Origin: Pseudomonadota bacterium
GTDB taxonomy: Bacteria > Bdellovibrionota_C > UBA2361 > OMIW01
Direction: 5' to 3'
DNA: 23,935 nucleotides
Assembly (NCBI GenBank): GCA_900299205.1
Contig: OMIW01000170.1
Coordinates: forward strand, 1 to 23,935
The translations under genes were made by a program, and so were the position numbers. Under the pieces are notes generated by a model. It was not told the DNA's origin and made no database searches. It was given only the letters and a program-made list of their open reading frames with translations. Of the stretch, positions 6,210-14,650 are shown in pieces (position 1 is the stretch's first letter; the number at the start of each line of letters is the position of its first letter).

Positions 6210-8798
6210 ATGGATCTCACCACCCCCGAACAGCACCGCCAGCCCCCTTATACCCCCCATTCTGGGAGCTCCTTTTACTCAGGAGCCACTCTGGCGCAGC
6301 CAGAGATGCTTCAGCCCCCTGAGCACACTATTCGGGCTGATCCCTCTTCACCTCCGCTCGAAATCAGCCGTCCCACACGTGCGCCTTCAACGAATCATTA
6401 CTTACCAACTGTGGATTCTGTCCCTGACCCCAAGAACTGGAAAGAGCTTCTTCCTAATTCCTCGATCACCTATACACACACGCTGACCCCTCCGATTGAA
6501 CAACTGTATCAAGCGGACATTCGTAAGCAGGGACCTCTCTTCGAGCCAACCGTTTCGTCAGCGGTGTATTTTCTGGTCCACACGACACCGACTCGAACTG
6601 AGCCACTCGACTTGGTGCTCTTTGCGAACCCGGGCGATAGCCAACCGAGTACTGTTGTCCCGATGCAAAAGCTAGAAGGTGGTCGTTATTTCGTCGGGGT
6701 AAATGACGGTGGCAACTCAATCGGGGAAGGTACTCGATTTGCCTACCGCAACAGATCTACCGGCGAACTCCTCGCCGATCCCTATGCGTACGAGCTGTCC
6801 GAGTTCCGCTGGACCCAGATCCCTGGAAGAAACGAGACCCCATCTGCGAAGCATCACGATCCGCTGCACTGCATCGTTCGACAAGATCCGCTTGAGGCGG
6901 CGATCCGAGATCGTCAGGGCAAAGCGATAACTCCAGCGCCCAGTTACACGGATATCAGAACAGTCAAAGTCCATCCCCGTATGACAACAGACCTCACCGA
7001 TCAACAGCTTGGGGCCGGCTTTGAAGGAACCCAAGGCACACTTAAAGCTCTGCAGAGCCCGTGGGTTCAGGAACATTTATTGAAAGGTTTCAATCAGGTT
7101 GAGTTTTTTCCTATAAACGCTTTTGGCACCGAAGTACCGACGTTTTACGGTCCGGATGGAAAGCTGAATCCTCATGCAGAGAACGTTTGGGGATTCATGC
7201 CGATTAGTCACTTTGCTATTGAACCCCGAGTCGTATCGGACAAGAGCAATCCCTGGCGGGAGGTTATCGAAACGATTGATTCACTTCACAGGGGGGGATT
7301 TCGCGTCGCTTTCGATGTGGTGCCTCATTCGTTCGAATCCAATGATGATCCCTCATATCACTTTAAGGGCCCCACCCTCAACTTTCGGGGTCTTGACCGA
7401 GAGGGGTATTATGCAACCTATCCAGATGGGCGTTTGCGAGACCACTCTGGTTGCGGCAATGCGTTCCGTTTCACCCCTGCTCAGGGTCGAAGCTATACCC
7501 CGAATTCCCTCGAGTCGATTGTGGGCGAAGGAGGTGCTTACTTTTTTCGGGCAGCTGAGGGTGTATTTAGGTTGGGTGCTGATATTCGGATCGACCAAGG
7601 AATTATGATTGGTCGCGATCGGCGTGGAGAATTCAACCCAGAGGCGCGTTCATTCCATGTATTGAGTCAGATTGCCAACGAATATGGGTGCAGAATAACC
7701 GCCGAAACTGGTGATTGCGGCTCATCCGGACCTGGAAGCTATGATTGGCTCCGTATCGAGCCGTACGCCCCAACCGCACGAGTATATCCAGAGTCAAAAA
7801 TTCGTACTCAGGACTTTTTCGGCGGAAGAGAGATTCCGCGGGATGCGATGGGTGATGCACGTACAGGAATGATCAGATCTGTGGCCAATGTTTTCAATGG
7901 GAATGGTGTCAGTTACTCGCGAAATCAGCTTGATCCGAAAAGCCCCCTTGCCTATTCATACCGAGTCCTTCCCGTAAGCCCTCACGATGGACATACCCTT
8001 TATGACGATATGAAAATTCGGCTCGAGAGATCGAATGCCCGATGTCGTCACCACTGGAATGCGGAACAAAATCTTCTCCTGCCGGGAGAGGACAAACTCG
8101 GATGCTCAGAGAAAGACGCACTCATAGAGAGGCGAATTGTCTCAACAGCAGCCTTGGGAGTGGAGTTTCTAACGACCTTTTCACCTTCCGAGGCCCGTAT
8201 CTGGTCGTACGGCGCACAATATCTCGCCTCTCAAGGGGGAAATCATAATGCGTATGACAAACCCGAATTCTGCTCGCGTTCTTTTGCCGAAGCTGAGCCG
8301 TGGCAAAAGCAGTACGCGCAACTGTGGTTAAAAAAAGAAGCACTGCGGGAGGAGTTAGGTCTTTTTTCTCACAGTCGCTTTCTCGGCGCACCAGCCCTCA
8401 TTTATTTTGATGGCACTGGACACTGTATGAATCGTGGTTCAGATCACGAGACCGATGTTCGTTGGAGTACGATGCATAGTCCCCAAGTTCTTTCAGCTTG
8501 GTATAGCGGTCGTGAGATGAACAAGCATGACGTATTGGTAACCTGGTGCTCAGGGCCGAAAAGAGACCTTCTCGATCCAGTTTATCTTCCTGACCCGGGT
8601 AAAAACGAAAACGGAGAGCAGTATGTTTGGCTACGACGAGCCAATAGTTCAGCTCTTGTTAACGCAAATGCTAAGGAGGTTTTTGAGCCTGCGGTAGTAG
8701 CGACCAGCCGTGGGGTTCATTTTCAGGCAGGAGGTGTTCAGGTATTTCAGCGAATGACTGAAGGCGAGGCTAAGGAGTTCTTATCATCTTACCAATGA
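6210..8798 (+). CDS. Divergent GH13 enzyme, GlgX/isoamylase-like
   Basis: The 862-aa product starts after an AAGGAG seven bases before the ATG. Residues 1-100 are Pro/Ser/Thr-rich and probably disordered. Residues about 105-200 resemble a CBM48/N-terminal Ig-like module ending in LLADPYAYEL, like GlgX's 'llDPYA'. The barrel follows: VEFFPINAF and NVWGFMPISHFA; region I DVVPHS (Asp369-His373, one residue shorter than DVVxNH); region II RLGADIRID (Arg460, nucleophile Asp462); region III AETGD (acid/base Glu499); region IV SPHDGHTLYD (His592, Asp593). The catalytic triad is therefore intact, and GGNHNAYDKPE echoes GlgX's GNNNAY. It probably hydrolyses alpha-1,6 or alpha-1,4 glucan linkages. No glycogen genes adjoin it. 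Codons are less C-ending than in neighbouring genes and it sits beside a tRNA and an IS remnant, so transfer is plausible. Confidence 0.82.
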   Translation: MDLTTPEQHRQPPYTPHSGSSFYSGATLAQPEMLQPPEHTIRADPSSPPLEISRPTRAPSTNHYLPTVDSVPDPKNWKELLPNSSITYTHTLTPPIEQLYQADIRKQGPLFEPTVSSAVYFLVHTTPTRTEPLDLVLFANPGDSQPSTVVPMQKLEGGRYFVGVNDGGNSIGEGTRFAYRNRSTGELLADPYAYELSEFRWTQIPGRNETPSAKHHDPLHCIVRQDPLEAAIRDRQGKAITPAPSYTDIRTVKVHPRMTTDLTDQQLGAGFEGTQGTLKALQSPWVQEHLLKGFNQVEFFPINAFGTEVPTFYGPDGKLNPHAENVWGFMPISHFAIEPRVVSDKSNPWREVIETIDSLHRGGFRVAFDVVPHSFESNDDPSYHFKGPTLNFRGLDREGYYATYPDGRLRDHSGCGNAFRFTPAQGRSYTPNSLESIVGEGGAYFFRAAEGVFRLGADIRIDQGIMIGRDRRGEFNPEARSFHVLSQIANEYGCRITAETGDCGSSGPGSYDWLRIEPYAPTARVYPESKIRTQDFFGGREIPRDAMGDARTGMIRSVANVFNGNGVSYSRNQLDPKSPLAYSYRVLPVSPHDGHTLYDDMKIRLERSNARCRHHWNAEQNLLLPGEDKLGCSEKDALIERRIVSTAALGVEFLTTFSPSEARIWSYGAQYLASQGGNHNAYDKPEFCSRSFAEAEPWQKQYAQLWLKKEALREELGLFSHSRFLGAPALIYFDGTGHCMNRGSDHETDVRWSTMHSPQVLSAWYSGREMNKHDVLVTWCSGPKRDLLDPVYLPDPGKNENGEQYVWLRRANSSALVNANAKEVFEPAVVATSRGVHFQAGGVQVFQRMTEGEAKEFLSSYQ

Positions 8799-9115
8799 GC
8801 TCACAACCCGTGGCGAGGTAGGATGGGATGTAAGAATCTTCCTCGTCATACCTCACTAATTTTCACATGAGAGGCCTGTAAACAATTTTCTCGATTATCG
8901 TACCCCGATCCGATCGAGTTTAGCGTCCCACCCACACGAGACGTGTTTGCTCATCTTACCGAGAATGCAGATGCCCGGGCGCACAAGGACCGAAGTTCCG
9001 GGGAAAAAACCAAAATGAGATGAGAAGCGGCTGAATGCCGAAGAATCTCCAGAGGGTCTTTACAGGACCGAGCAGTCATCCATGAAGTCGGTCCATGTCC
9101 TGCCTAACTTCCCGA
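8799..9115. other. 317-base gap between convergent genes; hairpins only
   Basis: No gene is visible. After the GH13 stop, GAGGTA (from about 8815) and TACCTC could pair across a long loop. A 7-bp stem at 9065-9094 lies below the minus-strand gene (separate entry). ACACG-AGA-CGTGT near 8933-8945 is a small dyad. Confidence 0.5.
9065..9094 (-). terminator. Hairpin downstream of the 9116-9691 gene
   Basis: GGACCGA (9065-9071) and TCGGTCC (9088-9094) form a perfect 7-bp stem with a 16-base loop, 22 bases past the stop of the minus-strand gene. No U-tract follows in that direction, so efficiency as an intrinsic terminator is uncertain. Confidence 0.35.
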
Positions 9116-9691
9116 TTATGAGCAGAATCGTGGTCGCGAAGGTCTCTCCGCCCACCCCGCATTATCTTCCTGTAGAAGGATCTCTTGGGCTGCCACTAAA
9201 TCGTCCTTACTAACCCTAATCGTGAAGAATTTTGGCGAACGACCCTCATCATGAGGAAGAGCATGCATCTCTTCCGGATCCCACACCACCAATTTACCGT
9301 CATAAATAGGAACGGCAAACGGCTTCCCGAATTCATCTTGACCGATGCGTCGGCAAAAGGACAGCACCGCGACCTCATTCGAAGAGCCTCCATGCCATGC
9401 AGCATGCCACTCCTTACTCGGCTCCGCTGAGACGTGCGTGCTATCCTGAGAGACAGAACCATAGTGACCCAACAGCTCAACCACATCTTTCTCGGAGCGA
9501 CATCCCGCAAAATCACAGGTACCGAACACTCGCATTTGATTGACAACAAACGAGAGAGGTCGAGTCATGACTAACTCGCCCTGATAAATCGCTCGATCAT
9601 TATTTAATTGCGCCGATTCGCCGGCATCCGCACGATTCGAAGAGCCTCGGCGGATTGCTTCAAAATTGTCAAAATCGGGACTTTCCAACAT
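9116..9691 (-). CDS. Conserved-looking protein of unknown function (191 aa)
   Basis: The frame extends up to 9754, but the start is best placed at ATG 9691, where GAGGGGGGA lies about four bases upstream; this gives MLESPDFDNFEAIRRG. The product is soluble, with no signal peptide or membrane helix. Visible features are a polar N-terminal third, a Cys pair in FGTCDFAGC (about residues 56-64), a His/Trp-rich patch KEWHAAWHGG, and a C-terminal half with alternating hydrophobic pattern (AVPIYDGKLVVWDPEE, FFTIRVSKDDLV). I do not recognise the family. It diverges from holA, with about 107 bases between the two starts, and converges on the GH13 gene. Confidence 0.7.
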   Translation of the reverse strand: MLESPDFDNFEAIRRGSSNRADAGESAQLNNDRAIYQGELVMTRPLSFVVNQMRVFGTCDFAGCRSEKDVVELLGHYGSVSQDSTHVSAEPSKEWHAAWHGGSSNEVAVLSFCRRIGQDEFGKPFAVPIYDGKLVVWDPEEMHALPHDEGRSPKFFTIRVSKDDLVAAQEILLQEDNAGWAERPSRPRFCS

Positions 9692-9798
9692 AGCTTCCCC
9701 CCTCATTTTGGGCGCGGCCGAACGCGCCAACTTCCGCGGCGAATCATACCACACGCGAGAAAAATCGAAAGTATTTTATTTCCCTTTATCGATAACTA

Positions 9799-10857
9799 AT
9801 GCTATTTCTAGAGGCCCTCTCTCGACAAAATCGTAACATCGCCGACCTGCGTCTCATGTCCTCAACCCCCGATACGATCCTGCGCGGCTTGCTATCCAAA
9901 AGCACGCCTCCGCGCACGACCCTCATCACGAGCCCCGATGCCATCCGCCGCACTCACGCCCTTCACCACTTCGAATGTCGTTTTACCTCGAAGGATGCGC
10001 GAAGGTCTCACCGAGGAGGGGAAGTCTCACTTTCACAACTCAGGCTCGAGTTATTCTCGCTCTCTCTTTTTGAGCCGGCCTCCTCGCTTCTTGTCATACG
10101 ACGCGCTCATGAGCTCCCCCTCGCGATAGCAAAGGGTATAAGTGAGGAGCTCATGAAAGCTCGGGGACCTCACACTCCGATAATCTTTGAAGGCGACCCC
10201 CTCGGGACGACTCATCCGATTGCAAAAATTGCAGCCTCCCTCGGTGCTGCAGTAGCCTACGCACCACTCAAAGAAATCGAACTGATTGAATGGATTCGTG
10301 CAGAATGCAAAGCCCGAGGTATCTCAAAAATAGCGAATGACGCTGCGCAAATGCTAGCCAACGGGGGTGATGGATGCCTCGATACGATTGCTAACCTGAT
10401 TGAAGTATGCGCGCTTTCCCTTGAATCTGATGAGGCCCTGACAGTCGAAGCTTGCTCTCTCATCGTCAAAGTCCCCCCAGCAGCGAAAGAGTTCGCACTC
10501 GTCGACGCGCTTGCGGCAAGAAACCGTGGGGCTTCAGAGGCTCTCCTTTCCACGCTGCTTGCGGGAGGGGTCAGTCCTTTTCCCCTCGTAAGCCTGATTG
10601 CAAAAATATACGGCTCCTACCTCAGCATCCAATCAATGCGGGCTCGGGGTATACCGGATGGAGTAATTCAGGCAAAACTTGGTCTCCAGCCGTGGGCATA
10701 CGGGAAACAGCGAGAAGTCGCGGCACGGATGAGTCCCCCATTTCTCCGCTCGTGCTACAGGGCGATACTGACCGCTGATAGCAAACTGAAAAATCGCTCA
10801 CTGAGCCCTGAGCTTGTCATGAGTGAATTAATAAGCAAGCTTGCGGCAACTGCGTAG
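9799..10857 (+). CDS. holA: DNA polymerase III subunit delta
   Basis: The 352-aa product is the clamp-loader wrench that opens the beta clamp. It has the delta architecture: an AAA+-like N-terminal domain without a Walker A motif (residues about 25-160, including LSQLRLELFSLSLFEPASSLLVIRRAHEL, here written in outline as L..LF..PSLF...LLVIR), a lid region, and an all-helical collar domain with LVDALAARN (about 236-244). The characteristic HolA C-terminal pattern is LQPWAYGKQREVAAR near 293-307, corresponding to the family's 'L....a..l..qA..fs'. No ribosome-binding site precedes ATG 9799; ATG at 9856 (MSSTPDTILRG) is an alternative that would still keep all recognised sequence. HolB lies about 4 kb downstream in a separate cluster. 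Confidence 0.82.
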   Translation: MLFLEALSRQNRNIADLRLMSSTPDTILRGLLSKSTPPRTTLITSPDAIRRTHALHHFECRFTSKDARRSHRGGEVSLSQLRLELFSLSLFEPASSLLVIRRAHELPLAIAKGISEELMKARGPHTPIIFEGDPLGTTHPIAKIAASLGAAVAYAPLKEIELIEWIRAECKARGISKIANDAAQMLANGGDGCLDTIANLIEVCALSLESDEALTVEACSLIVKVPPAAKEFALVDALAARNRGASEALLSTLLAGGVSPFPLVSLIAKIYGSYLSIQSMRARGIPDGVIQAKLGLQPWAYGKQREVAARMSPPFLRSCYRAILTADSKLKNRSLSPELVMSELISKLAATA

Positions 10858-10871
10858 TGCTTTAGAAAGCA
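10858..10871 (+). repeat. Short dyad directly after the holA stop
   Basis: TGCTTT-AG-AAAGCA is a perfect 6-bp inverted repeat abutting the holA stop codon. The two-base centre makes a stable hairpin unlikely unless the closing pair opens, and there is no T-tract. It may be a minor terminator or simply a dyad. Confidence 0.25.
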
Positions 10872-10919
10872 TTCAGATAAACAAATTACAGCCGGATCGA
10901 TATTTTTAGAAAAAGGATT

Positions 10920-11915
10920 ATGATGGAAGATAAAGATTCAAAAGGCCCAATTCTAATGAAAAATCGAACTCTCTCTCTTTCGTCAAAATCACCCATGCGC
11001 GCAGGTATCCTCCCCTCCCATATCCGTCAAGCGATTTGCCTCCTCGCTGTTGCCGGTACAACAGCGTGTACTCCACCGGTCATGCCGATGACATCTCGGC
11101 TTCCCCTCAAGAAAGTGGAACGGTACCGAGGTTGGGATTTCCTCGCCGACAAACTTGCTGCAGACGGAATACCGACCCCTCTGCTCACCCAAGTATTCGG
11201 CGACCCACGGTTCCCCGCACGTGAAGCGGTTCCGTTTCGCCTCCAGCCGCAAGAGACCACTGATATGTATCAGGGAGTTGTTTCTTATAAGAGATCGAAG
11301 CGAGCTGCGGACTTCATTCGCCAGCATCAGCGCACATTTGATCGGGCATGGAAGCGATATCAGGTGGAGCCCGCGGTCATCGCCTCGATTCTTGAAGTAG
11401 AAACGAGACTCGGCTCATATCTCGGAAGAGAGCTTGTCATCAATCGGATTGCTCGGGTTGCCTCTGTCTCTGAGCCGGTCAACATTGACTGGAATTACCG
11501 TCGCCTTTCATCGGTGGATCGAACCGTCACTCGACAAGCTGTTGCAGACAGAGCTCACTATTTGGAAAAAACATTCTACCCGCACGCGGTTGCCTTCTTT
11601 CATATGGTCATGCGCGACCGTATCGATCCATTCGAGCTCCAGGGGTCTGTAGCGGGAGCTTTCGGCATGCCCCAGTTCATGCCTGAGAGCTACATGAAGT
11701 ACGCTGTGGATGGAGATGGTAACGGAAAGATATCTCTCTTCACCCCTGCTGACAGCATCCTCTCGGTAGCCCACTTCCTCTCGGCGAATGGGTGGAAACC
11801 AGGGGCGAGCTATCACGAGAAGCGAGCGGTAATCTGGCACTACAACAAAAGCGACCCCTATATTGATTCGATTCTCGGACTCGCCAAGAAAACGAGCGAG
11901 CGACTTCAGGGATAA
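10920..11915 (+). CDS. mltB: MltB-like membrane-bound lytic murein transglycosylase
   Basis: The product (331 aa) cleaves the MurNAc-GlcNAc bond of peptidoglycan to give 1,6-anhydroMurNAc ends. Catalytic Glu161 lies in ILEVETRLGSYLG, matching MltB's I-x-GVETxxG. The second signature, GAFGMPQFMPESYMKYAVD, corresponds to GAMGYGQFMPSSY, and an EF-hand-like DGDGNGKIS follows, as in MltB/Slt35. The N-terminus carries a hydrophobic segment ending TTAC at Cys50, a weak lipobox suggesting a lipoprotein on the periplasmic side. Starts are ambiguous: ATG 10920 or 10923 behind AAAAAGGA, or internal ATG at 10956 or 10995, which would give more usual signal-peptide lengths. It lies 62 bases after holA and may be co-transcribed. 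Confidence 0.9.
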   Translation: MMEDKDSKGPILMKNRTLSLSSKSPMRAGILPSHIRQAICLLAVAGTTACTPPVMPMTSRLPLKKVERYRGWDFLADKLAADGIPTPLLTQVFGDPRFPAREAVPFRLQPQETTDMYQGVVSYKRSKRAADFIRQHQRTFDRAWKRYQVEPAVIASILEVETRLGSYLGRELVINRIARVASVSEPVNIDWNYRRLSSVDRTVTRQAVADRAHYLEKTFYPHAVAFFHMVMRDRIDPFELQGSVAGAFGMPQFMPESYMKYAVDGDGNGKISLFTPADSILSVAHFLSANGWKPGASYHEKRAVIWHYNKSDPYIDSILGLAKKTSERLQG

Positions 11916-12009
11916 TCGAGGCTAGCCCTCAAATAATCGCACATATTATCTGCGAGGCGCACTTGTGAATACTTTAGGGATTACTCTTCACTCCCTGTAA
12001 TTCCACCAA

Positions 12010-12050
12010 CTCCCCCACCAGGGAGGCGGGCTAACGCCCGCTGGGGGGAG
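12010..12050 (+). other. Strong GC-rich stem-loop in the 277-base gap before the RlmL-like gene
   Basis: An inner 6-bp stem, GCGGGC (12026-12031) and GCCCGC (12036-12041), closes on a TAAC tetraloop. An outer stem pairs CTCCCCCA (12010-12017) with TGGGGGGAG (12042-12050) with a one-base bulge; CCAGGGAG is left as an internal bulge. Further pairings are possible nearby: GGATTAC with GTAATTCC just upstream, and CTATTCAG (from 12058) with CTGAATAG about 100 bases later. No T-tract follows, so it is not a typical terminator. It could be a structured leader of the downstream gene or a repetitive extragenic element; I recognise no known RNA family. Confidence 0.5.
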
Positions 12051-12192
12051 ACAACTCACTATTCAGCAAAAAACTGCTGACGAGCGTCCAGCGAGTCGAG
12101 CCACCAAGAACACCGAAGCTTTTCATGCTTTTGATCTCTTTCGCGTAACTCTATTAAAAAGGTGGGCTGAATAGTTACCTTCAGGGCTATGT

Positions 12193-13344
12193 ATGAAGCT
12201 ATCTTTTTACGTCGTTTCCTCTCCAGGTCTCGAGGACATTACTCTCGCAGAGGTACGGTCTCTCGGGTATCCAAAGGCGAAAAGGATTGAGGGAGGGGTC
12301 TCGATTATCGGCTCCACCCGAGATCTCTATCGATGTAATTTTCTTTTACGCACAGCCTCTCGGATCTATCTTCGCCTTTGTGAGGGAGAAACTCATAGAT
12401 TTACCGATATTGCGAAGCTCCTCGCTCGTTGTGAGCTCAACCAATTCGCCGACAAAGATACACCCATCACGGTTAGCGCGACCTCTCACGCATCAACACT
12501 CTATCACACAGGTGCCATCGAGAAGGCAGCTCGAGAAGCGATAGAGCTAGGCGGGCTATCAACCCTCGGCAAACAAAACGAGGTGGGGGATGATCGGAAG
12601 ATTCAGCTATCGATCAGAATCGTTCGCAATCAGTGCACCGTCAGCCTCGACACCTCCGGAGCTCCCCTCCATCACAGAGGCTATAAACTCGCCGCTGGTT
12701 CCGCACCGCTCAGGGAAACCCTCGCAGCCGCGATACTACGAGCCGTTGATTGGAATCCATCAGTGCCCGTAATCGACCCTTTTTGTGGCTCCGGCACAAT
12801 CCCGATTGAGGCCGCCATGGTCGCAGGTAATATCGCCCCAGGTGTGCTTCGCACCTTTGGCTTTCACCGCTGGCCCGCGCTGAATCGTGGCGCATGGTCA
12901 AGCGTGGTAAGTGAAGTGGGTGCAAAGGGGGCAGAACCGGGCGAGGAGGAAGCCCGATCTCCTCTTGCAAACACCTTTTCGATTGAGGGCTCTGATCTCA
13001 ATTGCGAAACAACGACTCAAGCTCATAAAAACGCCGAACGGGCTCGAGTAGGGCACATTGTTCGCTTCTATTGTCGCGACGCATGCGATCTTCCTCAACT
13101 CCTGCCGGGCAGCCTTATCATCTGCAATCCACCGTACGGCGCTCGCCTCGAAGAGCCGGGTTTTGCGCTCAAACTACTCAACCGTTTTGGTCTCGCGGCA
13201 AAAAAAAGGGCGAAAGGATCGACGTTGGCGGTTCTCCTCCCTTCAGGACTGCCAGCCTCATCTCTTGGCCTTTCGGTGGAGGAAAAGCTTTGTTTCCTTC
13301 ATGGGGGTAAGCGAGTTCGCTTATATTGTGGAGTGGTGGGCTAA
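12193..13344 (+). CDS. rlmL: THUMP-domain 23S rRNA guanine-N2 methyltransferase (RlmL N-terminal type)
   Basis: The 383-aa product matches the first half of E. coli RlmL (YcbY) and the stand-alone YpsC type, which make m2G2445 in 23S rRNA. Residues about 1-65 are a ferredoxin-like domain opening FYVVSSPGLEDITLAEV. A THUMP RNA-binding domain follows to about 160. The Rossmann methyltransferase has the SAM-binding DPFCGSGTIPIEAA (Asp195 onward) and the catalytic NPPYG (312-316). The RlmK (m7G2069) half of E. coli RlmL is absent. AGGG lies seven bases before the ATG. The position methylated is inferred from homology. Confidence 0.88.
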   Translation: MKLSFYVVSSPGLEDITLAEVRSLGYPKAKRIEGGVSIIGSTRDLYRCNFLLRTASRIYLRLCEGETHRFTDIAKLLARCELNQFADKDTPITVSATSHASTLYHTGAIEKAAREAIELGGLSTLGKQNEVGDDRKIQLSIRIVRNQCTVSLDTSGAPLHHRGYKLAAGSAPLRETLAAAILRAVDWNPSVPVIDPFCGSGTIPIEAAMVAGNIAPGVLRTFGFHRWPALNRGAWSSVVSEVGAKGAEPGEEEARSPLANTFSIEGSDLNCETTTQAHKNAERARVGHIVRFYCRDACDLPQLLPGSLIICNPPYGARLEEPGFALKLLNRFGLAAKKRAKGSTLAVLLPSGLPASSLGLSVEEKLCFLHGGKRVRLYCGVVG

Positions 13345-13429
13345 TTGAATCGAGAACTTTGCTCCCCCCTTCATCAACCTCTCATCATAAAAAGAGAATT
13401 TCGATCATATCCCCTCTGAGAGTTGAAGG

Positions 13430-13834
13430 ATGACCACGAACGAAGCGAACGACAAATGCTCGCAAACTCAGACTATTTTGGTCGTCGAAGATGACGAAAC
13501 CAGTCGCACTGCCTTATGCGCGATGCTTGAGGCCCTTGGCTACGGCTACATCGCATTCGGCGATCCGCGTGAAGTAATAGAACAGCTCGCCGGCCGGCCG
13601 ATTGACCTCGGATTACTCGACCTTATGATGCCCTATCTCAATGGCTACCAGCTTATCGAAAAGCTCCGAGAGATGCCCCAATATCAGACTATCCCCCTCT
13701 TTCTTATCACCGCTCGCGACACCGAGGAGGATGTTCTAGAGGGATATCGGCACGGCGTCGATTATTATATCACCAAGCCGTACACGACGAAGCAGCTTCG
13801 GTATGGTATTGAACTGTACCTGGGCATCAAATAA
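13430..13834 (+). CDS. Single-domain response regulator (CheY-like receiver)
   Basis: The 134-aa product is a lone REC domain without an output module. The acidic pocket (E20-D21-D22 in VVEDDE), phosphoacceptor Asp64 (LLDLMMP), the Thr94 switch residue (LITARD) and Lys116 (ITKPY) are all present, so it should accept phosphate from a histidine kinase or phosphodonor. No kinase or chemotaxis gene adjoins it, so its partner is elsewhere. GAGAG about seven bases before the ATG serves as ribosome-binding site. It may act by protein contact in a phosphorelay or motility system; that is inference. Confidence 0.92.
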   Translation: MTTNEANDKCSQTQTILVVEDDETSRTALCAMLEALGYGYIAFGDPREVIEQLAGRPIDLGLLDLMMPYLNGYQLIEKLREMPQYQTIPLFLITARDTEEDVLEGYRHGVDYYITKPYTTKQLRYGIELYLGIK

Positions 13835-13901
13835 TTTGAGACATCTAGCGCGATGCGCCCCCATTTCAGGTTCGGCAGAAGCAAGCAGCCGATGCCCCCC
13901 C

Positions 13902-13930
13902 CCTCTCTGAGCAGGGGGTTCTCAGAGGGG
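13902..13930 (+). terminator. Hairpin between the response regulator and tmk
   Basis: CTCTGAG (13905-13911) pairs with CTCAGAG (13921-13927), extended by a T-G wobble and two C-G pairs to about 10 bp, with a 9-base loop. A C9 run (13895-13903) overlaps the left arm and could alternatively pair with the G5 of the loop. No T-tract follows. It probably marks the end of the regulator transcript or the tmk leader. Confidence 0.35.
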
Positions 13931-13955
13931 CAAAAGCGGTGTAGAACAAGGGGCT

Positions 13956-14624
13956 ATGACTCTTACCCCTAATACTTCACCCGCCCCCTTTATCGTTATC
14001 GAAGGCATCAATGGAGGGGGAAAATCCACTCTGCTGTCCGCGCTCTCTGGGTGGCTCACCTCCCAAGGTCTTTCGTTTCGCTGTACCCGCGAACCAGGGG
14101 GTACTCCCCTCGGCCAGCAGCTTCGAAGTATTCTTCTAGGAAGTCCAACCCCACTCTGTCGAGAGACTGAAATACTTCTCTTTCTGGCAGACCGCGCCGA
14201 GCACGTTCGCTCGTTGATTATGCCGAGCCTCGCTCAGGGAACAGTGGTTCTCTGCGATAGATATACCTACTCGACAGTGGCGTTCCAGGGATATGGGCGG
14301 GGGTTCGATCGTGAAAGGTTAGCTGAGCTTAATACACTCGCCACAGGAGGACTGCGCCCCGATCTCGTCATTCTCCTTGATCTGCCGGTTGAAGAGGCGC
14401 TTCGACGAGCAAGCGCTCGGAATCAGGCACCTTCGAGCGAACGGGATACCTTCGAGGAGGAAGATCTGGCTTTTCATCGACGGGTCCGTGAGGGATTTCT
14501 CGATATGGCAGCATCACTCCCCGAGCAATTTCTCATCCTCGATGCTCGTGAGAAGCCCGAAACTCTCCTTAATCAAGCCCAAGAGGCAATAGCTCGCCTC
14601 TTACCGCACTCTCGATTAGATTAA
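13956..14624 (+). CDS. tmk: Thymidylate kinase
   Basis: The 222-aa product phosphorylates dTMP to dTDP with ATP, the step feeding dTTP synthesis. The P-loop is EGINGGGKST (Glu16-Thr25), with Asn19 where most TMPKs have Asp in GlDGaGKST. REPGGTPLG (45-53) is the dTMP-binding loop, CDRYTYSTVAFQGYGRG (about 100-116) is the DRY motif, and an Arg-rich lid (RRASARNQ) precedes DTFE. AAGGGG lies just ahead of the ATG. HolB follows at once, the common tmk-holB arrangement. Confidence 0.94.
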   Translation: MTLTPNTSPAPFIVIEGINGGGKSTLLSALSGWLTSQGLSFRCTREPGGTPLGQQLRSILLGSPTPLCRETEILLFLADRAEHVRSLIMPSLAQGTVVLCDRYTYSTVAFQGYGRGFDRERLAELNTLATGGLRPDLVILLDLPVEEALRRASARNQAPSSERDTFEEEDLAFHRRVREGFLDMAASLPEQFLILDAREKPETLLNQAQEAIARLLPHSRLD

Positions 14625-14650
14625 CTTTGTATCGCGATTTAATCCAGGTC

